A stretch of 64,000 nt of DNA from Methylobacterium sp. UNC378MF. Its GTDB lineage: Bacteria; Pseudomonadota; Alphaproteobacteria; Rhizobiales; Beijerinckiaceae. Positions 63,623 through 64,000 of this stretch are shown here, piece after piece. Position 1 is the stretch's first letter, and each line of letters opens with the position of its first letter. Both the position numbers and the translations under genes were made by a program. Location: positions 124,001-188,000 of the forward strand of contig NZ_FMWU01000005.1 in NCBI RefSeq assembly GCF_900103195.1. Direction: 5' to 3'. The notes under the pieces are model-generated. The model saw only the letters and a list, made by a program, of their open reading frames with translations, ran no database searches and had not been told where the DNA came from.

Positions 63623-64000
63623 ATGCGGGCCGCGGATTCAGCACGGGACGATGACGGGCTCGCTGCCCTGTTCGAGGCCGCCCGCGCGGTGCGCGCGCGG
63701 GCCCACGCACCCTATTCCCGTTTCCCGGTCGGTGCGGCACTCCGCGACGAGCGCGGCGCGATCCATGCCGGCTGCAACGTCGAGAACGCTGCCTACCCCG
63801 TCGGGACCTGCGCGGAGGCCGGCGCGATTGCCGCCATGGTGGCGGCCGGAGGCCGGCGCATCGCGGCGATCCTGGTCTGCGGCGACGGCATCGGCCTGGT
63901 GACGCCCTGCGGCGCCTGCCGCCAGCGCATTCGTGAATTCGCCGGGCCCGCCACGCCGATCCACGCCGCCGGACCGGACGGCGTCGCCCGCACCTTCACC
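63623..64000 (+). CDS. cdd: Cytidine deaminase (C-terminus cut by window edge)
   Basis: 126 residues are seen of a typical ~135-residue enzyme. The zinc site is CNVENAAYPVGTCAEAGAI with the Cys-Ala-Glu catalytic triplet and PCGACRQRIREFAGP with the other two cysteines. It converts cytidine to uridine. It starts at ATG 63623 and runs in frame to the window end with no stop; the C-terminal helix is missing from view. Confidence 0.9.
   Translation, partial: MRAADSARDDDGLAALFEAARAVRARAHAPYSRFPVGAALRDERGAIHAGCNVENAAYPVGTCAEAGAIAAMVAAGGRRIAAILVCGDGIGLVTPCGACRQRIREFAGPATPIHAAGPDGVARTFT

Overview
This is a high-GC alphaproteobacterial chromosome segment, most likely from Methylobacterium/Methylorubrum or a close relative. 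The basis is gene content and order: plsX-fabH-ihfA-merR behind a DUF177 gene and a ubiquinol-cytochrome c chaperone, a glyA/nrdR/ribD/ribE cluster, prkA-yeaH-spoVR, kup, ispG, IorAB-type molybdenum hydroxylase genes, and repeated high-GC palindromic elements of the kind scattered through such genomes. I see no rRNA, tRNA, CRISPR array, intact insertion sequence or prophage. Most of the window is core chromosome with small accessory insertions.

Layout. 1-8.6 kb is accessory and regulatory: a truncated secreted protein with an aspartic-protease DTGSTG motif, a 44-residue DUF1127 protein, a CRP-like regulator, a LuxR-type regulator, then a minus-strand cluster of class III nucleotide cyclase, vanadium-haloperoxidase-like protein and subtilisin-like protease, and an SGNH hydrolase-like protein. 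9-14.6 kb: an Old Yellow Enzyme, a GAF/PAS/PAS HWE histidine kinase, a HAD hydrolase, BamE, the cytochrome bc1 chaperone and DUF177. 15-18.2 kb: fatty acid and phospholipid initiation plus IHF-alpha and a MerR regulator. 19.5-24.7 kb: the PrkA/YeaH/SpoVR stress module. 24.8-29 kb: thioesterase, riboflavin genes, nrdR, glyA. 29.2-30.3 kb: a putative PD-(D/E)XK nuclease toxin with an overlapping downstream partner. 30.4-39.5 kb: cupin, DUF937, MATE exporter, CPA2 antiporter, a large glycan-related protein, small envelope proteins, pdxH and rplY. 39.7-47.2 kb: a polyamine-type ABC transporter operon led by a hydantoinase/dihydropyrimidinase, then a GlxA-type AraC regulator and a cysteine hydrolase. 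47.3-53.2 kb: a CobB sirtuin, small envelope proteins and iorAB. 53.5-64 kb: a DUF6968 protein, kup, ispG, a patatin-like phospholipase, a chemoreceptor, glutathione peroxidase, an ECF sigma/anti-sigma pair and a truncated cytidine deaminase.

How parts may work together. Two perfect TGTGA-N6-TCACA sites, in front of the DUF1127 gene and the luxR-type gene, flank a regulator whose recognition helix keeps the CRP R-E-x-x-x-R pattern; a class III cyclase lies about 3.7 kb away, so a local cAMP/CRP circuit is a testable idea. The gene at 29266-29901 and the gene overlapping its stop codon look like a toxin and its immunity protein. The patatin gene carries a CTGC-N3-GCAG palindrome resembling PhaR (polyhydroxyalkanoate) operators. 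Several palindromic repeats have entered coding regions and appear to be translated, most clearly at the N-terminus of an ABC permease.
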